From the NCBI GenBank assembly GCA_032358255.1, contig JAULBX010028493.1, forward strand, positions 62,001 through 126,000: 64,000 nt of DNA, written 5' to 3'. Positions 1 through 10,311 of the stretch are shown in pieces. Source of the DNA: Heterotrichella gracilis (Eukaryota; Sar; Xanthophyceae; Tribonematales; Xanthonemataceae). The notes under the pieces were generated by a model. It was not told the origin of the DNA. It did no database searches and saw nothing but the letters and a program-made list of their open reading frames with translations. The translations under genes and the position numbers were made by a program. The first letter of the stretch is position 1; each line of letters begins with the position of its first letter.

Positions 1-64
1 GCATCGTGTGGGGCACTCAATGGAACATGGGCATTCGCTGCAGCCTGGGAACACATTCCTAAAT

Positions 65-2584
65 TTATTCCTCGACAGCTTTTGGTGCCTGGCTACTACC
101 CTTGCGCCGCATGGCCTTCCTCATGCGCCGCACCCTGTGCTCAATCATCTTCTGCATGACCTGCCTTTGCAGCTCCGCGTCTTGAATATCCTCGTTGCCA
201 CCCCTGATGTGCTGCTGACTGGCAGCTGATGCTGATGCTGTTGCCACGCCTGCTGATGGGCTGGCCACACAGTTGGCAATGACCATTGACTGCCGCTTGC
301 TGCTGCTGATGTCCTCTGCCTTGCATGCAAACATGTTCAGGAGGCCCGAGGACGCCTTGCGCTTCCTTGAGTGTGTCTCGTTGCCACTGCTGGGTTTGGC
401 AGCGTGCTGCACCCCTGGTGTTGGAGATGACTGGAGGGGACGTGCATGGCTAGCCTTGGGATTTGGCAAAGCAGTTGGCAGCTGTCCTGCCAGAGCCTTG
501 GACCTTGATTGCTGAATGTTCTCCTGCAAGGTAAACATGACCTGAAATTTAGGCAATGCCATCAAAGGACTGCACTCGACAGTAGCATACAGGGACATGA
601 TTTCTATAGCATTATGGCTAGTCCAGGATAGGGTTCGGGCTACTTCACACATCAACATGCGTACTGTTATTAGTATGTTACCAGCGCATTCAAGACTGAC
701 CTTTGTGGATATATCCACCAGCGCAGGGCGTGAAGCAATTGCAGGGATTGCGGCTGCAAGTGGCGGGCGGACTTTCTGCTGCTTGAACACGCTGGACATA
801 CTGCGCTGGGATGCCCGAGTACCATGTTGTGTGGGATGAAGCTTTGCAGTCACTGGATGGTGGTTTTGTGGCGTGGTGACTGCACCAGGAGGGACGTTGC
901 CGTTGTGCTGCAACCCATACCCATCAAATTCCGGAGGGTGGCGTGTTGTCTGGGGCTGGGGGGATGGCTGGCAAGAAACATCCCGTTTCCCCATTTGCAC
1001 AATTTGACTCGTCTGGGTTGAAATCTCGCGGCAGGTGAAAGCCCTTGGTGCAATTGCATGCTGATGCAGAGCTGGAAGCTGTGCAATGGCTTGAATGTCA
1101 TTGCCAACTGCGCCAAGCATGCTGGTCAGTTGCATGCAGGTCGCTTCAAGGTTTTGAATCTGGCCATCCTGCCGTAATAATTTCCCATAGATGTCTTCGG
1201 ATCGCATGGCAAGGTTGTCGCATGTGCACTTCATTCCTGAAACAAATGGGGTGGTACTATGTTAGAAGCCAACACACCATAACCATGCATGCAAGTGCCA
1301 TTTAAAAGTAGCAAGAGTGTACCAAAATCCAAGCGATGCATGGATATTCATGAGGAACGCAAATGGAAAACAGCACACATGGCTTGCAGCATATACCTTT
1401 CAGTTCATCCTTCACTTTGGTGAGATCGCCAGTGGATGATTTGCCAGTCATGTCCGCCAAAAGTTTTGCTGCAGTCAAGCTGCTTAGTTGTCGCAGGTAA
1501 GTTGCAGATGGCAGATTTGAGGACGGGTTTGGGCTGCTGCCAACGGGTTTGTCCTGAGAGCCAAATGACATCTGTGATGAGGTCTTGGCAGCCGCTGGTA
1601 GACCCTGCTGGAAGACCCGTCCCTGGGAAGTCGGAGGACGCTGCGGTTGAGACACAGGAGCAGGCATCTGCTGTTGCTGTTGGTTCACAGGTTGCTGGCA
1701 AGACACAATTTGTGTGTGCGGTTGTGATGCCGAATGATGGTTGTTCTGTGAGAAATCTGCGGTCAGTTGTGTTGGCTGTGAAGACTCGGGCAATGCTGGT
1801 GGCTGTGAGTGGTTGAAGCCCATTGCTGGGCCCTGTGAATGATCAAAATTTGCCATTGGCTGTGAAAATGTATTGGCTGGAGCATTGAAAGCATGGGACT
1901 GCATGGCAGAGTTTGTGTGCTGAGCTGGCCCAGCTGTGGTGGCTGGGCGTCCCTGCTGAGCTGACCGCATGTGCTGACTCTGGGAAGGTGGCAGTGGCCT
2001 TGGCATCGGAGCAGTGTACGGCCGTGATGAATCAGCACCTGAAGCCGCTTTTGCCGCCAGTCGTTGAAGGGGATTTGTCGCAGGTGTGCCATGTGATGCC
2101 TGGGCATGCCATGGCTTCTGCTGGGATCCACCAATGGGTGTTGAAGATGCGTAGTCTGGCCCAGCACTCCCAACACTTTGCCTGCACATGGCATACAAGT
2201 TAGGACCCAGCGTAGATAGCCTGTAGCAACAAATGGCAGAAATGTGTAACACGCCTCTGGCCATTGCACTCCAGGGCTGGCATGCTGCCGGTATTCTTGT
2301 CAATTCACTGAAACTAATCATCGCATGTGGCATTACTCAACTGCAGTTCCTGCAAGTAACTGCAGTTGAGTAATGCCACTGCCTCTAATGTTGCCAAACT
2401 GCTGCTGTTGTTTGCAAGCATGATGGTCCAGTATGTGCAATAGCATCCCTCAGCCATGCAGATGCCATCACGGTGATGCACTGGCAAGGTTATTGCCATA
2501 CAAGATGAAAGAACCACATAAGTATTACCTTCCAGGATACTGACTGGATGAGCCCCACATAGCTCCCAGCTGCTTGTGTCGCAT
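65..2584 (-). CDS. Q/S/P-rich protein of unknown function, 4 exons
   Basis: Spliced model: exons 2584-2529, 2181-1397, 1236-701 and 541-65, giving about 617 residues. All phases close: the first exon (MRHKQLGAMWG...) ends in phase 2 and joins RQSVGSAG. The N-terminal half is low complexity, rich in Gln, Ser and Pro, with a run of five Gln. A predicted helical stretch follows (LTAAKLLADMTGKSS, then KVKDELKGMKCTCDNLAMR). The C-terminus is strongly basic (MIEHRVRRMRKAMRRKG). No enzyme motif, signal peptide or membrane segment is seen. The 159-nt intron at 700-542 is a multiple of three without a stop, so its removal is inferred from good splice sites and from the change of composition inside it. 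A nuclear or nucleic-acid-associated role would fit the composition, but this is inference; I do not recognise the family. Confidence 0.6.
2327..2379. repeat. Perfect 22-bp inverted repeat with 9-nt loop
   Basis: Bases 2327-2348 and 2358-2379 are exact reverse complements (arm begins GTGGCATTACTCAACTG), separated by 9 nt. The hairpin lies in intron 1 of the Q/S/P-rich gene. It could be a young miniature element or a structured intronic RNA. Confidence 0.85.
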
Positions 2585-3716
2585 GGGCACTCAGTTACAG
2601 CGTCCGCGCAACAGCGGGTCGTCAGATACCCTGCAGCACAATGTATTTAGGTTTGCAATTCAAGTCACGAGGTGTATCCCATACTATGCAGTGTTACTTC
2701 TTGGTTTTCATTCTTGCTCAACCTGTTGTGAAAGATTTGCAACAGGTGCAATTGATGACAGGGGACGATGCACATGCAGCAATACAGGCTGAAGGAACAC
2801 ATGCACTATGACATGGCCAAGTGGCCTTCCTCCACATTAACACAGGCCCTCACATGTTCATAACTTCAAGGCATGTGCACTAGAGCTCATGCCATGTATG
2901 ATACACAGGTCACGATATAAAATGGGTGATGCAGGCAAAGCAACTCAGGGTTTTGGTCACTGGGCAAACCTCGATGTTACAGCAGTATTTAGACCGCCCT
3001 GCTGCATGCAAACGACTTCTACTGGCACCAACTTGTGGAAAAGGCAGCTTTTGAGAGCATAACTATTTACATCAGGTGAGCAGGTACTGAACTCGAGAGC
3101 TTAGGCCAGCTAGCCAGACGTTCACAGCGATGCAGAAACTCCTGAAATGCAACAATGAGAGGCTTGCAAGACTTCGAAAAGGCTGCTTGCATTCGAGCTT
3201 TAAAGACTGAAGTCCAAGGCTGAACTATCGTCATGAAATGGGGTGACAGCTGCTGAACGGTCGATTTGATGCAGGCACAGCATAACCGAAAGTCATTTGG
3301 ACCCCATGCGATTTGGGGCTCAAATTTCAGGTGCCTAGAGAATATCTCCCTCGTTCTCTAGGAATGGATACGGTCAATAGACATGGACCCAAGTTACAAA
3401 GGGGTTGAACGCATGTCTTCGAGCTTGAAAGCAGCTCCAAAGTCCGACTTATACACTCCCCGTCACACACCCAGGACAACACAGTGACTACCAGTGGCTA
3501 CCAGTGGCTTGAATTCGACTGGCCTTCAACCTCAGCAGGTAAGCCACTTCAAAAAATCGTCAAAGTAGAGCTTCTAAGCTGACATTCGAACCCTGGAGAG
3601 ATGTTCCTCAAACTTCCGTCATTCCAGCACTATTTTACCCACTCTGTTGTCACCACTCAGGGTCCCCACACTTTTACCTTGTCTGTTGTCACCTTTCAGG
3701 GGTTGACTGCTCGAAC
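2585..3716. other. Intergenic, no gene recognised
   Basis: Between the start of the minus-strand Q/S/P-rich gene and a doubtful plus-strand ORF. Only short unsupported ORFs are present. It presumably holds the promoter of the minus-strand gene. No tRNA, rRNA or clear repeat was recognised. Confidence 0.5.
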
Positions 3717-4205
3717 ATGCCATCGGACGACTTCAGCCACTTCACTACCAATGAGACTCCAGAGCAACCTGATGAGCAAGGCACTGTAGACCATCCACAG
3801 CCAATGCACCTTGGCACAGGTACACAGCAGCTCAGCATGGATCACCAAACCTATAGCATGGAAGGGTTGCACCAAGCATCCAATGAAAGTGCACCAGGCA
3901 TACAGCAGGAAGACCAAGACATGCAGCAGCAGGATTCAAATTTCATGAGGGGCATACTGGAGGAGCTGTTGGTCCATGACATCAAAGTCATCATGGGTCA
4001 GGAACTCCTTGCCATGGCAGATGGGATTGCAAGGGAAGTTCATGCTCTGCAATACGAGGCCGAAAGCATCACGAGCAAAGCAACAGGTGAAAAGGATGAC
4101 ATTGACGCAGAGCTTCAGCGCTTGGCATGCCTCGTAAGCAGTTTCCAAGCACACATCATGCAGCTTCTCCCAGTCCATGTTGACAGTGCCCACAACAGCC
4201 AGTGA
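3717..4205 (+). CDS. Doubtful hypothetical ORF, 162 residues
   Basis: Single open frame starting MPSDDFSHFTTNETPEQ. The first half is acidic and rich in Gln, His and Met. The second half looks helical (ILEELLVHDIKVIMGQELL, then DDIDAELQRLACLVSSF), which resembles a short coiled coil. There is no recognisable domain and the start is simply the first ATG. It lies about 1.1 kb from, and divergent to, the Q/S/P-rich gene, and shares its Gln-rich flavour. It could be a real small gene, one exon of a longer gene, or chance. Composition is protein-like, but nothing else supports it. Confidence 0.4.
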   Translation: MPSDDFSHFTTNETPEQPDEQGTVDHPQPMHLGTGTQQLSMDHQTYSMEGLHQASNESAPGIQQEDQDMQQQDSNFMRGILEELLVHDIKVIMGQELLAMADGIAREVHALQYEAESITSKATGEKDDIDAELQRLACLVSSFQAHIMQLLPVHVDSAHNSQ

Positions 4206-5230
4206 CCAGCACAACATCAGAATCAGTTCTACAGCATGATCCACCAAAAAGTGAGCAACCTGTTGTTGTGCATGGATACAAGATTATCATCTACAAATTT
4301 TTGACTTGAATGCAATGAGATCATCATAACTTGCCATTGACAATCGGTCGGGTGAAATACCTAAGGCTGACACTGACTATATTGACATCAACCTGCTGAA
4401 GTATGTCTGTTTAATAAGAGAATCTGGTGTTGAACGGTTGAATGATGTACGCAATTTGGGCGTATATGGTGGTCAATATGATTGTCATTGCAATGCATTT
4501 GCTATCCGGGATTAGTCCATGGCATTGCCTGCATGCATTGAGGTGGTTGCTGTAAGCCAACTACCCCACTGAGCAAAGTAGTGCCAGCGCTGGGAGCCCA
4601 AAGATTATCACTGTAAATTGGAACAGCGATAACAGCATTTGTAGGATATTTGTGAATGACGAATTCGCTTGTGATCGACCAGCAAAAACGTGGTGATCAA
4701 GAGCTTGTGATGCAGGACAAGAGAATTGGCCTATCATAGATAGACCAAGTGTTAGGACAACGGCAATTGTCCCACCTACTATGACTGTATTGCGGGTTCA
4801 AACTCCAAGTGTTCAGCTATGTCAGATGTAGCAGACAACAGCCACATTGTTAGTTTTATGCAACTGAACTAGTGATTTAGCCCGGCACAGACTGATTTTC
4901 ATACATCACGGATATACTGCCAAACCCACCCTCCTGTGGTGCATAGACGTCCCGCGCAATATTTTTAGAACTGCGCATTTGCAACGTGGCCGCATAATGG
5001 TACAAAGGCGCCAGAAAAAGGACAATTGAAGTCTTACTGCCAAATTAAATGCCACCACCCAGAAAAATAATTCAAGTTGCCCAAATCGTCCCAACATTTT
5101 AATCAAACCCCTGCCATTCCGTTGAGTCTGTTTGAGTATTTTCAGCATGGCCAACGCAGTGGACGCCCGGTCGTAACGCAGGTGTACCCTTGTCTTGTGC
5201 CATGACGTTGGCCTTCACGACCGCAACAAC
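4206..5230. other. Intergenic, nothing recognised
   Basis: About 1 kb, more AT-rich than the flanks, with no convincing exon on either strand. The minus ORF at 4906-5154 has no family resemblance or splice support. Confidence 0.45.
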
Positions 5231-5951
5231 CTACAATGGCATCAAAACCCAGGCATTAATCTCTGATCCTACTGCCAGGTTCCCTGTGTGCAGCAGCCTT
5301 GCTGGAATAGAGGTTTCCTTACTACTTGCCCATACCTTTTTTGAGGTGCCCTCCCTACTGTTTGCAAGCTTGATGTGGACTGCCTCCTCGTAGTGTCCCT
5401 CCTGTGTTGCTACAAACCTCACCACCAGTCTGTAACAGTCCTCAGCAACTGGTTCTGGGCATATGTACAGGTTGGGGTCACTTGAATGCTGCACCACAGG
5501 CTGCTCGCCACGGTGGCTAAGGAACGTGTGTGCGTAAACACCGCCAACCCGAAGCAATCCTGCAACCCAGAAGCGGATGCCAACCACAAAGGTCAGTGCA
5601 CACAAATCACCTAGCCTTTCAGCACTCTGTCAGAGCCAAGGCCCATGGCATGGTGAACATATTTGAAACAACATGCGAACAGTGCACACATTTTTTAACA
5701 AAACGTTAAAAAGTTCCACTGAGGCGCTACTGCATCCGCACTGTTGTAAACTTGACAACAAGATCTCGTGTTTTTATGCATGCATGCATGCATATGCCAT
5801 CAGCCTTATTCCCGGTGCGCGTTCGTGCAGACTCACCAAGGTTGACTTGATGAACAGGGCTTTCTATTGAGTTGATTTCTCGGTGACTGCCTGTGCTTGC
5901 CGTTTCTTTTGGTGGGCTGCAGCTGAAATGTACTCGCTTTCCTTTCTCCAT
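5231..5951 (-). CDS. Small ASH/PapD-like (hydin-type) protein, 2 exons
   Basis: Exons 5951-5837 and 5559-5231; G|GT donor and a TTGCAG acceptor join in phase 1, giving about 147 residues. After an N-terminal tail (MEKGKRVHFSC...) the protein reads VNLGLLRVGGVYAHTF, then CYRLVVRFVATQEGHYEE and HIKLANS. This order (beta strand ending in a small residue plus G, 'vG..y', a conserved Pro/Cys loop, a 'l.V.f.a...G.y...i.i' strand pair) resembles the ASH (ASPM-SPD-2-hydin) immunoglobulin-like fold common in ciliary proteins. The match is by eye and the usual closing IPV strand is weak. It may be an isolated domain or the 3' end of a longer gene with exons upstream of 5951. The adjacent gene downstream of its stop is unknown. 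Confidence 0.5.
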
Positions 5952-6518
5952 GCAGTTTGCTTTACAGCTGTGAGTGTACAACTCATTACACTTGCGCGCA
6001 GCGATATGTGCAATCCCCTGCTATTTGTAACTAGTGGTTGTTCAGTGAGTTATATTAGGCTCCTGCTAGAAAGGAGCTGAAAGGAAGATATGGTCAGAAA
6101 AGAACATGTAGGTGATATGTGCAAGATATAGTTGCCAGCAAAGTGTTCACCTTCAACACTGCCCAGTGGTGGACAAGCTTAGGACTATCACAGGCATTCT
6201 GGCTGGTAAGTTCCAATTGCAGTTGCGACCAGCGATACAACCTCATATGGAGTTTGGAAAAGCGCCAATGCGGCATTGCATTGCACTTCTGTCGGGGTGT
6301 GGGCGCCCTCGCTGGACACCATCTGGAATAAATGGAGTAGTACAGAAAACCAATGTGTAGTAAATATCTGAAACGATGTCATCAGTTTGAAAATTTTGGC
6401 AAAGCTGCTCCCCCAGGAAATCATGAGGATGGCCAGAGCATAGTTGTGTAGAAAGAAAGAGAGTAAAACAAATAGGCCACTGGAAGACACCAGCGCACCC
6501 AGTGCATCCCACAAGATC
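5952..6518. other. Spacer between two minus-strand genes
   Basis: Holds the 3' end region of the SpoVS-domain gene and the presumed promoter of the ASH-like gene. ORFs here have no support. Confidence 0.45.
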
Positions 6519-7951
6519 TTAGTCCGCCCGGTAGCTGCGGATGTCAAGTTTTACTGCTGACAGGCTGCCTTCCTCTTTGGGGATTGTAAGGAAGGACGGG
6601 GTGCAGGAAATATCCATGCGGTCGCCCTGCAAGAAAGAAGACACATGTTTAACTGGTTGCCATTTGTGCCTGAGGAAGAAGCTCAAATGCAGCAACAGGG
6701 CCATACAGCCATTGAGTCCAAATTGTTGAAACGTAGAGGTGAATGCACATGTACACATCCACAAACATACAATACCTTCAAGTACCCCCTGGTGAGGCAT
6801 ACAGCAATTGTAGCAGTAGCAACTGCCTCAGGACCCATAGCAGAAAGATAAAAGGGGTCTTGACTCCTGAGCCTTGCGGCGACTGCCCCAGCTACGGTTG
6901 CCGCCTTGCTGCTGCTGGACACTGGAAATTCTTCACCCTGCAGAAACAGGATTGTATGAAGTGGCTTTTAGCTTGAAGCTGTCTCAGGGACCTATTGTTT
7001 CATTTCAAAAGTGCGAATGCATTTCGACTTACCATAGGTATCTGAGCCGTAGGTTGTCGTGTCCTTGATGTCAGGTGCAGCACTAGCGCCTTGTCCTGGT
7101 TCCTGGCAATATGCAACAAAGGTTGGTGTGTGGCAATAGCCTGACAGCGCTTATGGAGCTGGGTTCCAGATACATACAGCAATCAGCGCACTTAGGAGCT
7201 TTTGGGCAGTTCATCAACATATGCAGACAAGGCACAGCTAACCAGTTGCACTGTGCGACTGTGTCACTTTGGAGCGCTGGACAATACCTCACACCCAAGC
7301 TTTCCCTAGTCAGCCTTCTTGAAAACACCTCAGATGGGTGACCACAAAACATGTAACAATGGGTGTGCCACCTGGCACTGGGGTGCACAGGTGGGGGGTG
7401 AACAGGTGGGTGGGGGTGGGGCACATCTCACCCATCACGGAAATGGGGCTGGAAGCTCAATAAAACCCCGTCCTCTCTTAGGAAATCGTTGGCGATGGCT
7501 ATTGCCTGCAGGGGATTTTGGGCAAAGTGAGGTGACCACCAACAAATGGGGGAGGCAGAGGATCAGGTTGTGTGAGAGCACACCTTGACTGCTGTGTTGA
7601 GGGTCCAGGACCCAATTGCCAGAATTAATGGTGGATGACCAGTCCTCGCCAAGTGGGCAATTTTCCCGGCTACTGATTTGACATTGCTATCACGAGAAAC
7701 CTGCAATACAGGTGGTGGGCAAGTGCGCCTGTAGTGGGGGTAGCTGGGACAAACAATAGAAACGTTTGGCATGCATTCAACTCACCTTCATTTCCAACTC
7801 ATGCGACCTTTGTTGGTGCGTCCTGTCGTCTTTCTCGTACCTGCAGTAACGTTTCATAAGTTCCTGACACAGTATACTTGTGGACCCAGCTTGCCCATCA
7901 CTCAAACCCGCGGCTGAATTACCTTCTCGACCTGCTCCCACCCCGTTTCAT
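6519..7951 (-). CDS. Protein with two SpoVS (stage V sporulation protein S) domains, 7 exons
   Basis: Exons 7951-7923, 7840-7786, 7700-7584, 7505-7432, 7102-7033, 6937-6776 and 6626-6519; every junction is GT-AG and in phase, giving 204 residues. After a basic start (MKRGGSRSRR) the first SpoVS repeat reads VSRDSNVKSVAGKIAHLA, LILAIGSWTLNTAVKAIAIA and ends ALVLHLTSR. The second reads SSSSKAATVAGAVAARL, FYLSAMGPEAVATATIA, CLTRGYLK and ends DISCTPSFLTIP...SAVKLDI. In bacteria SpoVS is a single small domain of about 86 residues with an Alba-like fold, needed for sporulation septum and coat steps; binding nucleic acid is inferred from the fold. Here two copies, the second more diverged, form almost the whole protein. 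Introns within both repeats show it is a settled nuclear gene, not bacterial contamination. Its role in an alga is unknown. Confidence 0.9.
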
Positions 7952-8716
7952 GTTGCTGTGATGGGGTTGTAGCGAACCTTCATGTGGCCTTCTGTCAATC
8001 CTGTCGTATGCAACTAGTGGTTCCCTATCATGTCTCGAACCGGCAAGCTCTCGCCTGTGTGGCCCCATTTTTTGTCCGAGTGGCTCACATGCGGCTACTC
8101 ACATGCGGGAAACGGCTCGGTCACAGAAGAAAAACCTAGAGCGATATTTCTTCTATGCTATATATCAAATTGTCAGCAAGAATCAAGTCCGGCTGCCGCA
8201 AGCATATGTGCGAACCGTTAAGTGACTGCAAAGCGGCCAGTGCCACTCCGAAGGGCCCTAGGGTTTGGCCAAAACCCTGCCCTAGGGTTTTGAATTGGTG
8301 TCTCCACGGTGTATGGCCCATGTATCGGATACATTTACCGAAGGCTAAGGTTGCAAACTGCAATGGTTCCAGACTGGCCGGATCTCGTGTCCTGGCTGTG
8401 TCAAGAATGGGGCATAATTGTTAGCTGTTGCTAACTCATGGCCTGCCGTGTGCAACTCAGTGGCGACGTGAGTTTGTTACAAAACCCTGCCGAACACCAT
8501 GTTCGGGCCATACATGCTGTGTCACTGTATAATGCCTGGCTATGGTGTTGTGTGGTCACTGCAGCGGTCCGATGCTGTACAGCTGAGGCAAAGACTGTCC
8601 ATACACGTTAACTGCAAATAATCATGGCATGATGCCACCCCTGGCTTGTGTGCGAAAGCGGTCACAAACCAACAATAACCCCGGCAGTGTGCCTGAAACA
8701 CTGGTCCAACATCCAC
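7952..8716. other. Intergenic with folded telomere-type motif
   Basis: Lies upstream of the SpoVS-domain gene and downstream of the J-domain gene. At 8260-8290 it carries CTAGGGTTTGGCC followed by AAAACCCTG and CCTAGGGTTTT, a short fold-back built from telomere-type half-sites about 310 nt upstream of the SpoVS start codon. No gene seen. Confidence 0.5.
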
Positions 8717-9823
8717 TCATGATCGTTTCCTGCGCCCAGCCTTGCCTTGCCTCCGCCGCCGGCTGCCTTTCTTCACTGCTGCCCGCTGTCGGGCCTTGGT
8801 AGCAGCACCCCGCGCCACCTTTGCAAGCTTCTTGGCACGGGCGGTTGTCGCTTGCTCCAGGGTCAGGGCTACCCGTTGACCAGCCCTCAGCCACATCTGG
8901 TTCCATGCTGGGTTCACATCCAGAGTGTTCTCCTTGTTGGGACCCTCTCCTCCAGACCCGACTGGGCTTGAAGCTTCACACGTGGTGTTGAATGCTTCCC
9001 CATCTGAACTCCCAGGCAAGTCACTCGTTTGAATGTCTTCGGGAGAAGGTGGTCCAGTGGCTTCTGTCTGGCAAGCATGGCTTTGCTGAGCGACGTGGGG
9101 AACGGGTGACTGCTGCAGCATGTCACACAACGGGTTGGCGACGTGGCTGCCCCACAAAGACTTGCCCCATGCACCCCGCCTGGAACTGGGTTGCTCACAG
9201 TTGCTGGTTGAAGGCTGCTCGGTTGCATCACGTCCAGTTCCAGCCGCTGCAGGAGTTGGCAAGGGAACTGCTTGCTGCGTGGTGTTCTGAACAGACCTTG
9301 CTGCCGCGAGGTGTGGCGGTGGCTTGTAAACCCCACTTGCCAGTGGGGGTGCCTGTGGTTGTAGCACACTGTATGAGCTGAGAGTCGTCCCTTGCTGCCA
9401 CTTTGACTTGGCAGGTAGTGATGTAGCTGCAGCTGTGACAGGGGTGCTTCCCCTCACGTCGCTCCGTGATACACACCCCGTCTGAAAAGCCCCCCATCTG
9501 TCATGTGGTTGCTGCACAGCACTGGCACCGCCAGCACTGCTTGACAAACTGGCTTGCAGCGCATGGAAAGCTGATTGGACCACCTGAAACGCTTCGCCTA
9601 TCAAGGCTGCTTGCTGCGTGTCTGAGCTGTTGCTGAGTGTCTGAATGGATGCTGCGTGCTTGTCTGGGTGCAACATAAGCATGAGGCGCTTAAAAGAAGT
9701 CCTCAGTGCCTCCAAGGTGCAGCCACTCTCTAGTCCGAGGACCTCGTAAGGTGCATGCCGACATTGAATTACTCTTGTGGCCTCGATGAAAGCTGGCTCG
9801 CTGGTGGAAGTGGTGGAAACCAT
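8717..9823 (-). CDS. J-domain (DnaJ-like) co-chaperone, intronless
   Basis: Single open frame of 368 residues. Residues about 24-92 form a J domain: PYEVLGLESGCTLEALRTS, FKRLMLMLHPDKHAAS with the intact HPD tripeptide, then a helix ending FQVVQSAFHALQ. The HPD loop is what stimulates Hsp70 ATPase, so a co-chaperone role follows from the family. No G/F region, zinc finger or CTD follows. Instead there is a long Ser/Pro/Gln/Thr-rich segment and a very basic tail (AKKLAKVARGAATKARQRA and RRRRQGKAGRRKRS) that looks like a nuclear or nucleolar signal or an RNA-binding tail. This makes it a class C J protein of uncertain client. It starts at the first ATG after an upstream stop and is divergent from the methyltransferase gene. 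Confidence 0.88.
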   Translation of the reverse strand: MVSTTSTSEPAFIEATRVIQCRHAPYEVLGLESGCTLEALRTSFKRLMLMLHPDKHAASIQTLSNSSDTQQAALIGEAFQVVQSAFHALQASLSSSAGGASAVQQPHDRWGAFQTGCVSRSDVRGSTPVTAAATSLPAKSKWQQGTTLSSYSVLQPQAPPLASGVYKPPPHLAAARSVQNTTQQAVPLPTPAAAGTGRDATEQPSTSNCEQPSSRRGAWGKSLWGSHVANPLCDMLQQSPVPHVAQQSHACQTEATGPPSPEDIQTSDLPGSSDGEAFNTTCEASSPVGSGGEGPNKENTLDVNPAWNQMWLRAGQRVALTLEQATTARAKKLAKVARGAATKARQRAAVKKGSRRRRQGKAGRRKRS

Positions 9824-10311
9824 GCTTACTGGTGTGTAGGTTAGAAAGATATGAACTCAAGCTCTGTCTTCCAAGTAGAAACTTCCAAGTGAACAAGACA
9901 TATCATCACCGTTTGCATGCATATACGTTAGACGCCTGAGACTACACGAATAGACAGAGTTTCGCGACCAGGAACATGCAAGCTGGCACAATAACTACTT
10001 ACTCGCTACTCTTTGGTATGCAAAACAAGTACATCCGGACTGTCTGGCCCTGCAGCAAGTTTGAATTCCTGCGATTCAATCGAGTTGACTCAACTGAACC
10101 CTAAACCCTAACCCGGTTAGACTGTTGCCGCCGGGCCGAAATGCATGCATATATCTTTTGCCTGTGACAAGCCTTTGCAACTCCTGAAGCTGCTTGCAAA
10201 CAGCTGTAGAAGTTCCTGCGACCACAATGCCGTGGGCAATCCAATGAAATTTGGTCTGGGGCGGTAAAACGTTCACGCTTGGACTGATGTGGCAAACTTC
10301 ACCCAGACAAC
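9824..10311. other. Divergent promoter region
   Basis: A 488-bp spacer between the J-domain gene (-) and the methyltransferase gene (+). It must hold both promoters. A telomere-type run lies at 10097-10114. No gene. Confidence 0.6.
10097..10114. promoter_or_regulatory. Telo-box-like motif in a divergent promoter
   Basis: Reads AACCCTAAACCCTAACCC, just over two telomere-type units, about 200 nt upstream of the methyltransferase start and 270 nt upstream of the J-domain start. In land plants AAACCCTAA telo-boxes bind TRB-type proteins and are common in promoters of growth genes. A regulatory role here is inference. Confidence 0.4.

Noticed and set aside
4785-4815. tRNA T-loop-like GGGTTCAAACTCC
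   Set aside because: No matching acceptor, D or anticodon arms could be placed around it.
6519-7951. SpoVS domains as bacterial contamination
   Set aside because: Six in-phase spliceosomal introns break the domains, which excludes a bacterial contig.
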